A stretch of DNA of 41,180 bases, from assembly GCA_900542325.1 (NCBI GenBank), contig UQMY01000022.1:1-41180 (forward strand). The letters are read 5' to 3'. A model generated the notes under the pieces. The model did no database searches and was not told the DNA's origin. It was given only the letters and a program-made list of their open reading frames with translations. Shown here one piece after another: positions 29,533 through 40,255 of this stretch. This DNA is from an uncultured Collinsella sp. Lineage in GTDB: Bacteria; Actinomycetota; Coriobacteriia; Coriobacteriales; Coriobacteriaceae. Both the position numbers and the translations under genes were made by a program. How positions within the stretch are numbered: the stretch's first letter is position 1; every line of letters begins with the position of its first letter.

Positions 29533-29634
29533 TGGGACAAAGTTATCAGTAGTTTTTGTCCCAGGGTCGCTTGCGTTGACAGGCTCGATGCGACTATCGC
29601 ACCTGGGACAAAAACTACTGATAACTTTGTCTCA
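29533..29634. repeat. 102-base inverted repeat with 33-base arms
   Basis: Arms 29533-29565 (TGGGACAAAGTTATCAGTAG...) and 29602-29634 pair over 33 bases with a single mismatch around a 36-base loop. It fills most of the space between the PAP2 and mfd genes and could form a stable RNA hairpin or a cruciform. Confidence 0.85.
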
Positions 29635-29646
29635 CCGACTTACTTG

Positions 29647-32600
29647 TTAGTCGTCGTCGCTCGCACCCAGCTGCTGCAGCAGCATGAGTGCGGCCGCCAC
29701 AGGGCCGGTGCCGTCGTTGGCGTCGAGACCGCGGCCCAGGCCGCTGCCTGCGCCGGCGCCCGCCTTGTAGGGCACCGATAGCTTGCGGCTCTTGGGGAAG
29801 TTCACCGCGCCATAGCGAGTCTTGAGCTCAAAGGTCACCTTCTTGGGCACGTCGACGCCCAGGAAGGTAATGCGCCCGCCGCTGAGCGTGACACTCTCGA
29901 GCCCCAGGCGCTCGCCACGAATACGAATGCGCGCGCGGTTGAACAGGTTGAGCCCCGCCAACGGCAGCTCGCCATGCGCGGCCTCAGTCTCTTCCTGCAC
30001 CTCGTCGATGCTCTCCAGGTCCTCGGCCGCCGCGAGCTTACGGTACACGAGCACGCGCTGATCCACCGCCGGCAGGTACTCTTCGGACAAGAAGTAGTCG
30101 GCCGGCAGGTTAATGCCCACGTTCGCCGCCTCCACGCCGGCATCGTCGTCGCCGCGCGCCTCGGCCACGGCCTGGCCCAGCATCTGCGTAAACAGGTCAA
30201 AGCCCACGCTCGACAGGTTGCCGTGCTGCTCGGCGCCCATAAGCGAGCCGGCGCCACGAATCTCCAGGTCGCGCATGGCGATGCGCATGCCGCTGCCCAG
30301 GTCCTGGAACTCGGACAGTGCGGTCAGGCGCGCCGTTGCCTCCTCGGTAAGCGGCAGCTCGCCCGGGAACATAAAGTATGCGTAGGCCTGCGTAGCCGAG
30401 CGGCCCACACGGCCCTTGAGCTGGTAGAGCTGTGCCAGGCCCAGGCGCTGCGAATCCTCGATGATAAGCGTGTTGGCGCACGCGTTGTCGATCCCGCTCT
30501 CCACGATGGTCGTGGCAATGAGCACGTCGATCTTTTTGGTCGCGAACTCGATCATCACGTCCTCGACCTCGCGCGGGCTCATCTTGCCGTGCGCCACGCC
30601 CACGCGCGCCTCGGGCGCGGCCTCGTGCACGCGCGCCACGGCGTCGTCAATGGTCTTGACGCGGTTGGACACGTAGTACACTTGGCCGCCGCGGCCCACC
30701 TCCAGGCGAATCGCCGCGCTCACCACGTCGGGGTCGTACTCCCCCACGTGCACAATCACGGGACGGCGCCCGGTCGGCGGCGTGGTGATCAGGCTCATGT
30801 CGCGCACGCCGCTCGTCGCCATCTGCATGGTGCGCGGAATGGGCGTTGCCGAAAGCGTGAGCACGTCGATCTGCTCGCGCAAGTTCTTGAGCTGCTCCTT
30901 GTGCTGCACGCCAAAGCGCTGCTCCTCGTCGATGATCACCAGGCCCAGGTTCTTGGGGTTCACATCGGCCGAAAGCAGGCGATGCGTGCCAATGAGCACA
31001 TCGATCGTGCCCTCGGCAAACGCCTTGAGCGCGCGCTTTTGCTGCGCCGGCGTGCGGAAGCGGCTGAGCACCTCGACCTCAAGGCCAAACGGGGCAAAGC
31101 GCTCAAAGAACGTCTCGTAGTGCTGCTGGGCCAAAATAGTCGTGGGACAGAGCACCATGACCTGACGGCCGGAGTCCACACACTTAAACGCCGCACGCAG
31201 GGCGACCTCGGTCTTGCCAAAGCCCACATCGCCGCACAGCAGGCGGTCCATGGGCTTGGGTGCCTCCATGTCGGCCTTAATGTCGGCGATGGCCTCCAGC
31301 TGGTCGCGCGTCTCGTCGTAGGGGAAGCTCTCCTCCATCTCGATCTGCTCGGGCGTATCGGGCGGACAGGCGACACCGGCAATCGAGGAGCGGCGCGTAT
31401 ACAGATCGACCAGGTCAAACGCCAGCTTTTTGGCGTTCTTGCGCGCCTTGTTGGTGGCACGCGTCCAGTCGGCGGTGTTGAGCCTGGTCAGGCGCGGCTT
31501 GTCGCCGTCGGGGCCAACATAGCGCGTGATGCGGTCGACCTGCTCGAGCGGCACGTAGAGCTTGTCGCCATCGGCATATTCCAGCAAAAAGTAGTCGCGC
31601 TCCTTGCCGCCCACTTCCTGGCGCGCGATCTCGCTAAAGAGCGCGATGCCATGCGTTGCGTGCACCACGTAGTCGCCCGGCTTAAAGGGGAAGGTGATCT
31701 GCGTAATGTCGACCTTGCGGCGGCTGCGGGCACGGTTGGCATCCATGCGGGCGTTGAGGTCGGCGATCGAGAACACGGCTAGATTGGCATCGGGCACCAC
31801 CACGCCCTGCGGCAGAGCGGCATCCACAAAGGTCACGCGCCCGCGCGAGATGGTGGGCACAGCGGCACCGGCGGCAGCCTGGGCCGCGCCCGCCTCGAGC
31901 GGGCGGGCGTTGAGCGCGTCGGCATGGCGCTCGCGAATCGAGGCATGGGCCCCCTGGCGGGCGGCGCGGTCGGCAGAATCCGCCGCCGCCACACGTACAC
32001 GGTCGCCGATAACGCCGGCGTTTTCGGGGGCGGCAGTCAGCGACTCCTCAAAGGTAATGCCCGCATCGCCAAAGGTGAGCTCCATCGACTCGCGCGCACC
32101 GCGGTCGGGAATGGCAAACACGCAAGCGTAGCGCTTGCCCACAACCTCCTGAATGCGCGTCATAAATCGATTGTCCGAGCCCGCAATGGCCGGCTGCTCA
32201 ATCTTGAGCTCGGCCGTAACTGCGCCGCCGGCACGAATCAGGCTCACGTAGTTCAGACGCTGCTGAGCACCAAAGTCGAGCTGCTGGGCACGCACGTACA
32301 GGCCGTCCAGACGGTCAATCCCCGCCTCGCCGGCACGGGCCTCGATATCCTCGTAGGCACGTAGGCAGTCGTCGAACAGCGAGCGCGGCTCGGACAGGAC
32401 CACAAGTGCCTTGCCGCTCACGTGCGCCAACGGGCTCACGGTCTGGCCGTACATCACCGGCAAAAAGCGGTCGAGCTCGGGCGTGACGATGCGCGCGTCC
32501 ACCATCTCGAGCAGCGCCGCCAGCTTGCTGTCGTCCTGGCTGGCGCGGTAGAGCGCCACATGCATGTTGTGGACGGCCTCGTCGGTGAGCGCCAGCTCGC

Positions 32601-33279
32601 GGCAGGGGAAGATCTCAATGCTGTCCTCGTTGCCGATGGTTTGGCCCGTGGAACTCACCATGCGACGGATGCGGTCGATCTCGTCGCCAAAGAACTCAAT
32701 GCGCACGGGTGCCTTCTCCTGCGCGGGAAACACCTCGACGGTGTCGCCGTGCACGCGGAACAGGCCGGGCGCGTCGGCGGCGCCGGCATTGGTGTAGCCC
32801 ATGCCCACCAGGCGATGCGGCACCTCGTCAAAAGGAATCTCCTCGCCCACCGCAAAAGTAGTGGACTCCCAGTAGTGGCTCTCGACCGGCGGCACGCAGC
32901 GCAGCAGCGCGCGGGCCGAGGCGACCATGATGCAGCTGTCGCCGCGTACGATGCGCCCGAGCGCCTCGCAGCGCTGGGCCACCACGGCGTCGTCGGGCGC
33001 CTGCTCGCGCCAAGGGTAGTCCTTGCGCTCGGGAAAGCGGCACACGTGCGCCAGGCCCACATAGGCGGCCAGACTGCGTGCGGCGCGATCGGCCGCATCC
33101 TCGCCACTCACAATGTAGACCGTGGGGCGCGGGCGACGCGCAAACTGGGCTGCCGCCATAAGCGTGCGACCCGACTGCGACACGGCCAGCGTCACGTCCT
33201 CGCCGGCATCGAGCCCGGCCTCGACGGTCTGCAGTGCCTCGGCAGTGTAGAGCTGCGCGGCTATACGGTGAATGAGCAT
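29647..33279 (-). CDS. mfd: Transcription-repair coupling factor Mfd
   Basis: This 1210-residue ATPase displaces RNA polymerase stalled at DNA lesions and recruits the UvrA/B excision machinery. The N-terminal UvrB-like module is followed by the RNA-polymerase-interacting domain (near 531-590, FKPGDYVVHATHGIALF). The helicase part has GDVGFGKTE near 678-688 and DEEQ near 781, followed by SATPIPRTMQM, GRVGRS and the C-terminal TRCF domain. A short internal Ala-rich stretch (near 425-475) is expanded. The chosen ATG at 33279 follows GGAGGAAC; the open frame extends nine codons further. It lies downstream of nth with a weak hairpin between. Confidence 0.96.
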   Translation of the reverse strand: MLIHRIAAQLYTAEALQTVEAGLDAGEDVTLAVSQSGRTLMAAAQFARRPRPTVYIVSGEDAADRAARSLAAYVGLAHVCRFPERKDYPWREQAPDDAVVAQRCEALGRIVRGDSCIMVASARALLRCVPPVESHYWESTTFAVGEEIPFDEVPHRLVGMGYTNAGAADAPGLFRVHGDTVEVFPAQEKAPVRIEFFGDEIDRIRRMVSSTGQTIGNEDSIEIFPCRELALTDEAVHNMHVALYRASQDDSKLAALLEMVDARIVTPELDRFLPVMYGQTVSPLAHVSGKALVVLSEPRSLFDDCLRAYEDIEARAGEAGIDRLDGLYVRAQQLDFGAQQRLNYVSLIRAGGAVTAELKIEQPAIAGSDNRFMTRIQEVVGKRYACVFAIPDRGARESMELTFGDAGITFEESLTAAPENAGVIGDRVRVAAADSADRAARQGAHASIRERHADALNARPLEAGAAQAAAGAAVPTISRGRVTFVDAALPQGVVVPDANLAVFSIADLNARMDANRARSRRKVDITQITFPFKPGDYVVHATHGIALFSEIARQEVGGKERDYFLLEYADGDKLYVPLEQVDRITRYVGPDGDKPRLTRLNTADWTRATNKARKNAKKLAFDLVDLYTRRSSIAGVACPPDTPEQIEMEESFPYDETRDQLEAIADIKADMEAPKPMDRLLCGDVGFGKTEVALRAAFKCVDSGRQVMVLCPTTILAQQHYETFFERFAPFGLEVEVLSRFRTPAQQKRALKAFAEGTIDVLIGTHRLLSADVNPKNLGLVIIDEEQRFGVQHKEQLKNLREQIDVLTLSATPIPRTMQMATSGVRDMSLITTPPTGRRPVIVHVGEYDPDVVSAAIRLEVGRGGQVYYVSNRVKTIDDAVARVHEAAPEARVGVAHGKMSPREVEDVMIEFATKKIDVLIATTIVESGIDNACANTLIIEDSQRLGLAQLYQLKGRVGRSATQAYAYFMFPGELPLTEEATARLTALSEFQDLGSGMRIAMRDLEIRGAGSLMGAEQHGNLSSVGFDLFTQMLGQAVAEARGDDDAGVEAANVGINLPADYFLSEEYLPAVDQRVLVYRKLAAAEDLESIDEVQEETEAAHGELPLAGLNLFNRARIRIRGERLGLESVTLSGGRITFLGVDVPKKVTFELKTRYGAVNFPKSRKLSVPYKAGAGAGSGLGRGLDANDGTGPVAAALMLLQQLGASDDD

Positions 33280-33303
33280 GCTGTTCCTCCGGCATTGCAA
33301 CGC

Positions 33304-33332
33304 CAAAAGCCTGCCGGGGCAAGCTCGGCAGG
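33304..33332 (-). terminator. Weak terminator-like hairpin between nth and mfd
   Basis: On the minus strand CCTGCCG and CGGCAGG pair around nine bases, followed by CTTTTGG. The T-run is short, so read-through into mfd is likely. Confidence 0.45.
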
Positions 33333-33436
33333 TCGTACGTCAAATACATTGTCTGTCATGGTAGCGCATGGAGAGGACTCCGGCTCAAGGGCAAACCTAG
33401 CCCCGCAAAAAACGCCAGACGAAGATGCGTTCCGCC

Positions 33437-34102
33437 CTACCCCGCTACGCACACGCTGGGGCACAAATCTGCCAGCGGGCACTCGTCACACTTGGGTTTG
33501 CGGGCGTCGCAGATCTCGCGACCAAAGGTGATCCACTGATGGTTGACCGACTCCCAATACTCGTGCGGCAGAATCTTGAGCAGATCCTGCTCGGTCTTGA
33601 GCGGCTCCTTGGCATGCGTCTTGGGACTCAGCATTAGGCGATGCGCGATGCGGTTGACGTGCGTATCGACCGCAATGCCCTCGACAATGCCAAACCCCAC
33701 GTTGAGCACGATGTTCGCCGTCTTGCGCCCCACGCCCGGCAGCTTGACGAGCTCTTTCATGTCGGCCGGCACCTCGCCGCCATAGTCGGCGACGATCATC
33801 TGCGCGGCCTCGACGGCATGCTTGGCTTTGCTCTTGTAGAAGCCGAGTGACTTGATGGTGTCCGCCACGTCAGCCACGCTCGCCCCGGCCATGGCCTCGG
33901 GCGTGGGCCACTGGGCAAACAGCCGCGGCGTCACCTTGTTGACCTGCATATCGGTCGTTTGCGCCGAAAGCAGCACCGCGATCAGCAGGCGGAAGGGATT
34001 CTCGTGGTCCAAAAAGCACTCGACCGGGCCATAGCGACGGTTGAGGCGCTCGCACACCTCGATGGCGCGCTCGCGCTTGGCGGCATTGGTCTCGCGTGGC
34101 AT
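33437..34102 (-). CDS. nth: Endonuclease III (DNA glycosylase/AP lyase)
   Basis: This 221-residue base-excision repair enzyme removes oxidised pyrimidines. The helix-hairpin-helix LPGVGRKTAN carries the catalytic Lys127 and VDTHV carries Asp146, matching Lys120 and Asp138 of E. coli. The 4Fe-4S ligands are complete: Cys198, Cys205, Cys208 and Cys214 in a C-x6-C-x2-C-x5-C arrangement. Length is normal. It lies 63 bases downstream of the ABC exporter gene on the same strand, with mfd following. Confidence 0.96.
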   Translation of the reverse strand: MPRETNAAKRERAIEVCERLNRRYGPVECFLDHENPFRLLIAVLLSAQTTDMQVNKVTPRLFAQWPTPEAMAGASVADVADTIKSLGFYKSKAKHAVEAAQMIVADYGGEVPADMKELVKLPGVGRKTANIVLNVGFGIVEGIAVDTHVNRIAHRLMLSPKTHAKEPLKTEQDLLKILPHEYWESVNHQWITFGREICDARKPKCDECPLADLCPSVCVAG

Positions 34103-34165
34103 AACGACTCCTCAGCTCAACGGCACAATAAACTTATGGGCACAATTGTCCCACGTCCGAGACGC

Positions 34166-35968
<1,803 letters not shown>

Positions 35969-36043
35969 GGGCTTCCTTTCGCATCTGATAGGGCGAAACG
36001 CCATTGTTGCACATTGAAGCGCACTTCAGGCAAGCGCGATGCG

Positions 36044-36075
36044 AAAAGCGCCCGCGCCGTGCTTGCGCAGGCGCC
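36044..36075 (-). terminator. GC-rich terminator after rmuC
   Basis: On the minus strand GCGCCTGCGC pairs with GCGCGGGCGC around a short loop and runs into TTTTCGC. It lies 17 bases past the rmuC stop, upstream of the ABC exporter. Confidence 0.7.
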
Positions 36076-36091
36076 CCGCCGTCAGATGCAG

Positions 36092-37447
36092 CTAGTCCTC
36101 GTCTTTTTGGTCTGCGGGCAGGTCTGCGGACTCCAAGCCCAAAATCGCGTCGGCCTCCCGCGCGTCTTCCAGCGCGTCGATGTCCTTGAGTTTGCGCTCC
36201 ATGACGTTGGTGCGCGTGGTAATGATGCCCTCGACCGTTTTGCCCGCGGTCTCGATCTGCTGCTGGGCGCGGCGCAGCGCCGCCTGATAACGCGGCAGCT
36301 CGGCCTTGACGGCGGAGAGCACGCGCAGTACGTCGTCGGTACGTTTTTGCAGCCTAAACGTCTGGTAGCTCATCTGCAGGCTGTTGAGAATGGCGGCCAT
36401 GGTGCTGGGGCCGGCAACGTTGACGTGATAGTCGCGGCCCAGGGTCTCAATAAGCCCGGGGCGACTGACGACCTCGGCATACAGGCCCTCAAACGGCACG
36501 AACATAATGCCAAAGTTGGTGGTCGCGGGTACGCTCAGGTACTTTTCGCAGATGTCCTTTGCCTCGCGCTTCACCATCATATCGAGCGCCTTGCGCGCAG
36601 CGGCAACGGCCTCCGCGTCGCCCGACTCCTGCGCGTCGAGCAGGTGCTCGTACGCGTCGCCCGGAAACTTGGAGTCAATCGGCAACAGCACGGGGTCGCC
36701 CTCGTCCACCGGCAGCTTGACGGCAAACTCAACGCGTTCCGAGGCGCCGGGCTTGGTGGCGACGTTTTCCAGATACTGGTCGGGCGTGAGGATGTCCGCC
36801 AGGATCGCGCCCAGCTGCACCTCGCCCAAAATGCCACGCGCTTTGACGTTGCCCAGCACGCGCTTAAGGTCGCCCACGCCGGTGGCGATAGACTGCATGT
36901 CGCCCAGGCCCTTGTACACGGCCTCGAGCTGGTCGCTCACCTGCTTAAACGACGCCGACAGGCGATCGTTGAGCGTACGGGAGAGCTTCTCGTCCACCGT
37001 CGCACGCATCTGATCGAGCTGCACGTTGTTGTCTTTGCGGATGGCGCCCAACTGGGCATCGACCGTCTCGCGCACCTTGTCCAGGCGGTGCTCGATGCCT
37101 TCGCGGTTGGCGCCAAGCTGTTGGGCCGTCTCGCGGCGCAGGTCATCCATACGGTCACCCGCCTGCGAGAACTCGCGCGCAATGGTCAGGTAGCGCTGCT
37201 GCTCTACGGCGGCGTCGGTCGTCTGCTGCTGCGCGATGGCATTGGCCGTGCGGCGGGTTTCGATCAACGCGACGTTCAGGGTGTCGAGCGTGCTGTTGGC
37301 CTGCTCGAGCGCTGCCAGCGTTTCCGCGCTACTGTCGCCACGCTCCCGCAACTCGGCACGCAGGCTCTTGAGCTGGAGGGCGCAAGCCACAGCAACCCCC
37401 ACCGCCACCAAGGCGATCACAACAAGCACAATATCAATAGCAGACAT
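36092..37447 (-). CDS. rmuC: DNA recombination protein RmuC homologue
   Basis: This 451-residue protein has one N-terminal membrane helix (about 5-25), a long coiled-coil-forming region (about 28-190) and the RmuC nuclease-like domain (about 190-410), recognisable from VLGNVKARGILGEVQLGAIL, VEFAVKLPVD and FGIMFVPFEGLYAEV. RmuC in E. coli limits recombination at inverted repeats, which may be relevant to a genome rich in palindromes. The ATG at 37447 follows GGAG; an upstream in-frame codon has no ribosome site. A terminator-like hairpin follows. Confidence 0.94.
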   Translation of the reverse strand: MSAIDIVLVVIALVAVGVAVACALQLKSLRAELRERGDSSAETLAALEQANSTLDTLNVALIETRRTANAIAQQQTTDAAVEQQRYLTIAREFSQAGDRMDDLRRETAQQLGANREGIEHRLDKVRETVDAQLGAIRKDNNVQLDQMRATVDEKLSRTLNDRLSASFKQVSDQLEAVYKGLGDMQSIATGVGDLKRVLGNVKARGILGEVQLGAILADILTPDQYLENVATKPGASERVEFAVKLPVDEGDPVLLPIDSKFPGDAYEHLLDAQESGDAEAVAAARKALDMMVKREAKDICEKYLSVPATTNFGIMFVPFEGLYAEVVSRPGLIETLGRDYHVNVAGPSTMAAILNSLQMSYQTFRLQKRTDDVLRVLSAVKAELPRYQAALRRAQQQIETAGKTVEGIITTRTNVMERKLKDIDALEDAREADAILGLESADLPADQKDED

Positions 37448-37571
37448 AAACTCCGCCCAACAAACCCAATCGATTATCAATCAAAACCGCGATCAATCTT
37501 ACCCCGCCATACACACGGATCACTCACTGCCTTGCAGACAAATTTCTCTTATAGCCGCGGGCGTTAAAACG

Positions 37572-38006
37572 CTAGCTCTCCCAGCCGGCGCGGATGGTTG
37601 TTATGACGTCACCTAGGCGCTGGCCCAGGGCCGCTAGATGTTGAAGCACCTCGTTGGGCGATGCGCCGTTGAGGATGCACGTGAGGGCATACGACGCCAG
37701 AAAGATGGCCGCAAGCCCCAACGGGATGAGCACGATCATCGCCAATGTGCGCAGGCGCTGGCCCAAACGGCGGCGGCGCGCGCGGCGTTTGTCGAACGCG
37801 AGCTCCTGCGCATATGAATCTTGCTGTACGGAATAGGCCTCTGGCGCCGATTCACACCCGGGCACAGCTGCAGGTACAGCAGCGGGCACGACGTTTTGCA
37901 CAGGCGCCTGGTTGGCAACCCCTTGCATTTGCATCTCCATGAGTCGTTGCTGCTGACGCAGCATGCGCTCAGCTTGTTGCTGCGGAGTCTCAAGAAACAG
38001 ATCCAT
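37572..38006 (-). CDS. Small single-span membrane protein of unknown function
   Basis: This 144-residue protein has a Gln/Met-rich N-terminal helix (about 8-35), a Pro/Ala/Val-rich linker (36-58), a strongly basic stretch (about 73-86, DKRRARRRRLGQRLR) and one membrane helix (about 87-111), followed by a short C-terminal amphipathic region. The basic stretch before the membrane segment implies that the N-terminus stays in the cytoplasm. I do not recognise a family. An in-frame TTG at 38018 is less likely than the ATG at 38006, which follows GGAGG. It lies 124 bases upstream of rmuC on the same strand. Confidence 0.75.
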   Translation of the reverse strand: MDLFLETPQQQAERMLRQQQRLMEMQMQGVANQAPVQNVVPAAVPAAVPGCESAPEAYSVQQDSYAQELAFDKRRARRRRLGQRLRTLAMIVLIPLGLAAIFLASYALTCILNGASPNEVLQHLAALGQRLGDVITTIRAGWES

Positions 38007-38288
38007 GTTGGCCTCCAAAATCGGGGCATTCGACGCTTACGGCCAGCATCCCGCACCGCCATGACCGCGGCAACGCAATCGCCGGCAATAGCCACAAAGT
38101 TTCTTTTGCTCAAAAGCTGTCGAAAAGCTCAACAACTCCCCTACCAGCACTTTCTCTGAGCTTTTTTCGCCAGCAATCTTTTGGCCTTCCACCCTTACGC
38201 CAGCTGACCAAAATCTAACCAAAAGCTTGACGAAAATTGTGGAGACCGGGACCTCAAATAAAACGTGACAGCCCCAAGCGAAGCAGCC

Positions 38289-38493
38289 TGGACAGTTAGT
38301 TCAGATATGTATAAATCAGACCCCCCACAGAAGGGCCGACACGCTCCGTTTGCCGCATTTTAGTCCCCCATAACGGACATCAAAGACCCAAAGTCAGGCG
38401 TAACAGGCATCCAAATGACGCCCAACAGACCTCCAAGGACCCAAAAGACAGCCATCGAGCGATTGGAAAATACGAATCTGAACTAACTGTCCA
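38289..38493. repeat. 205-base inverted-repeat element
   Basis: Perfect 18-base terminal arms TGGACAGTTAGTTCAGAT (38289-38306) and complement (38476-38493) flank 169 bases with no significant frame. The size and perfect ends resemble a non-autonomous miniature element, though no flanking duplication was confirmed. Confidence 0.7.
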
Positions 38494-38507
38494 TCCCCAC
38501 ACAAAAC

Positions 38508-38531
38508 GTGCCGCCCCATAGGGGGCGGCAC
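38508..38531 (-). terminator. Short GC hairpin downstream of rubrerythrin
   Basis: Ten-base perfect arms GTGCCGCCCC and GGGGCGGCAC close a four-base loop and run into GTTTTGTG on the minus strand. It lies about 160 bases past the rubrerythrin stop, beyond the large palindrome. Confidence 0.5.
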
Positions 38532-38582
38532 ACAAACTTTAATATCAGCTTTTCTGTAGCGAGCACGCGACGACCCAACGCC

Positions 38583-38670
38583 GGGGCGCGGGGCGGGGAG
38601 ATACCTTCCCCTCGCGCGACTCTGCGAAGCCGTGAGCGAGAGGGGAAGGTATCTCCCCGCCCCGCGCCCC
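38583..38670. repeat. Large GC-rich palindrome after rubrerythrin
   Basis: Arms of at least 30 bases (from 38583, GGGGCGCGGGGCGGGGAG..., and ending at 38670) pair perfectly around a loop of about 20 bases. It starts 20 bases past the rubrerythrin stop and could stabilise or terminate its mRNA; a T-run is missing. Confidence 0.85.
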
Positions 38671-38690
38671 GCAGCAGCCAGCGCCACGCG

Positions 38691-39230
38691 CTAGTAGTTC
38701 ACCATCTGCTCCTCAAAGTACGCCTTCGGGTGGTTGCACACCGGGCACACCTCGGGCGCCTCGGCACCAACATGCAGGTGTCCGCAGTTCAGGCACTTCC
38801 ACACCTTTACACCCTCGCGCTCAAACACCTCGCCCGACTCAATGCGCTCGACGAGCTTGTTGTAGCGCTCCTCGTGAGCCTTCTCGACAGCAGCGACGCC
38901 GCGGAACTTCGCGGCGATCTCGGCAAAGCCCTCCTCCTCGGCGGTCTTGGCAAACTCGTCGTACATCTCGGTCCACTCGTAGTTCTCTCCCGCGGCGGCA
39001 TCGCGCAGGTTATCCAGAGTGCTGGGAACGGCGCCATCGTGCAGATACTTAAACCACAGCTTGGCGTGCTCGGACTCGTTGCCCGCCGTCTCGGCAAAGA
39101 TATTCGAGATCTGAACGTAGCCGTCCTTTTTTGCCTTGGATGCATAGTAGCGATACTTGGTGTGCGCCTGAGACTCACCGGCAAAAGCGGTCTCGAGGTT
39201 CTTCTTGGTTTGAGAGCTCTCAAAATCCAT
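38691..39230 (-). CDS. Rubrerythrin
   Basis: This 179-residue peroxide-scavenging protein of anaerobes reduces hydrogen peroxide at a di-iron site. The four-helix domain carries the ligand motifs AFAGESQAH (Glu19), NESEH (Glu52, His55), an internal Glu near 86 and EKAHEER (near 117-122). The C-terminal rubredoxin-like domain has Cys146-x2-Cys149 and Cys162-x2-Cys165. Both metal sites are therefore intact. GGAAG ahead supports the ATG at 39230; an alternative start six codons upstream lacks one. It fits an oxygen-sensitive gut organism and stands alone. Confidence 0.96.
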   Translation of the reverse strand: MDFESSQTKKNLETAFAGESQAHTKYRYYASKAKKDGYVQISNIFAETAGNESEHAKLWFKYLHDGAVPSTLDNLRDAAAGENYEWTEMYDEFAKTAEEEGFAEIAAKFRGVAAVEKAHEERYNKLVERIESGEVFEREGVKVWKCLNCGHLHVGAEAPEVCPVCNHPKAYFEEQMVNY

Positions 39231-39328
39231 AGGTGTACTTCCCTTCAATACATGCCGCCCATAGGCTTTGAGCGGCCTTATTTTATGGTACCCCCTGCCG
39301 AAAATCTAAACCTTAAAATTCGAGCGGG

Positions 39329-40234
39329 CTACACACTCAGCCAACGATCGTCCTCGGAGCGGCAAAAGCCCTCGCGCTCCAGATCGGCCAGAATACTCGC
39401 GACCAGCTCACACTCGACCGGCGCTCGACCGGCCGCCGCCTCCATCTCGTCAACGCCTGCGACGGCCTCATCGAGCGTAATCCCCGCCGGCTGGTCATCG
39501 CGCGCTGCCAGCAACATGCGCACGATATGCGCGCGCTTTTGGCGACGCGAGCCCTCAAACTTTGATTGACGGCTATAGCCCGCCGAGCGCCTGGACGGAT
39601 TGGGCAACGTCTTTTTTAGATATGCGCCGTAATCTAGCAACGCGTAATACCACGCGCGCGGCGTATCGGCATCATCGAGCGGCACGGCAAAGGGAGCGAT
39701 CTTGTCGAGCGCCGCACCGGGGGCCGCCGGACAGGCCGCCTGAATCAGCGGCACCAGTTCGCGATCGGGAACGGCGGGCACATCGGGAAAGAAATGATGC
39801 AGAAAGACCGTGCGCACGTTGGTCTCCAGATACACACCCGGAAGATCAAACGCAAACGACCGGATACCTTGCGCCGTTGCCGGGCCAATACCAGGCAGAG
39901 CGACCAAGTCACGCGTCTCGTGCGGAAACTCCCCGCCCCAATCCTCTACGACCCGTTGAGCGGCCCCGTGAAGCGCCAGAGCGCGTCGGTTGTAGCCCAT
40001 GCCCTGCCAAGCATCTAAAACATCGGAAGGCACGGCCTGAGCGAGCGCCTGGACGGTCGGAAAACGATCGAGCCACGCCGGCATGCGCGTCTCCACGCGC
40101 GGAACCTGTGTCTGCTGCAGCATGACCTCGGAGAGCCAGATGATATATGGGTCGCGCGTGCGGCGCCACGGAAGGTCGCGATAACGCAGGACCCCTTCCG
40201 AACGAATCATCGAACGAAAGGGGTCCTGAATCAT
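39329..40234 (-). CDS. MutY-like HhH-GPD DNA glycosylase lacking the Fe-S cluster
   Basis: This 301-residue protein resembles the N-terminal half of A/G-specific adenine glycosylase: LPWRRTRDPYIIWLSEVMLQQTQV near 21-44 (with Glu36, matching catalytic Glu37 of E. coli), WQGMGYNRRALALH, and the helix-hairpin-helix LPGIGPATAQGI near 113-124. The MutY catalytic Asp138 (VDGNV) is replaced by Glu137 in LETNV. The 4Fe-4S cysteines and the C-terminal NUDIX-like domain are absent; the end reads YSRQSKFEGSRRQKRAHI and a short tail. It may be a glycosylase of altered chemistry. It is 21 bases downstream of the Rrf2 gene, probably in one operon. Confidence 0.85.
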   Translation of the reverse strand: MIQDPFRSMIRSEGVLRYRDLPWRRTRDPYIIWLSEVMLQQTQVPRVETRMPAWLDRFPTVQALAQAVPSDVLDAWQGMGYNRRALALHGAAQRVVEDWGGEFPHETRDLVALPGIGPATAQGIRSFAFDLPGVYLETNVRTVFLHHFFPDVPAVPDRELVPLIQAACPAAPGAALDKIAPFAVPLDDADTPRAWYYALLDYGAYLKKTLPNPSRRSAGYSRQSKFEGSRRQKRAHIVRMLLAARDDQPAGITLDEAVAGVDEMEAAAGRAPVECELVASILADLEREGFCRSEDDRWLSV

Positions 40235-40255
40235 GGCAATGCTCCTTATGCGGCG

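Larger units (their letters stand above)
38007..38690. other. Long intergenic region with three palindromic structures
   Basis: These 684 bases contain a T-flanked hairpin (38123-38165), a 205-base inverted-repeat element (38289-38493), a short perfect hairpin (38508-38531) and a large GC-rich palindrome (38583-38670). No coding sequence is convincing: the candidate frames are short, lack ribosome sites and run through the palindromes. Confidence 0.75.
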
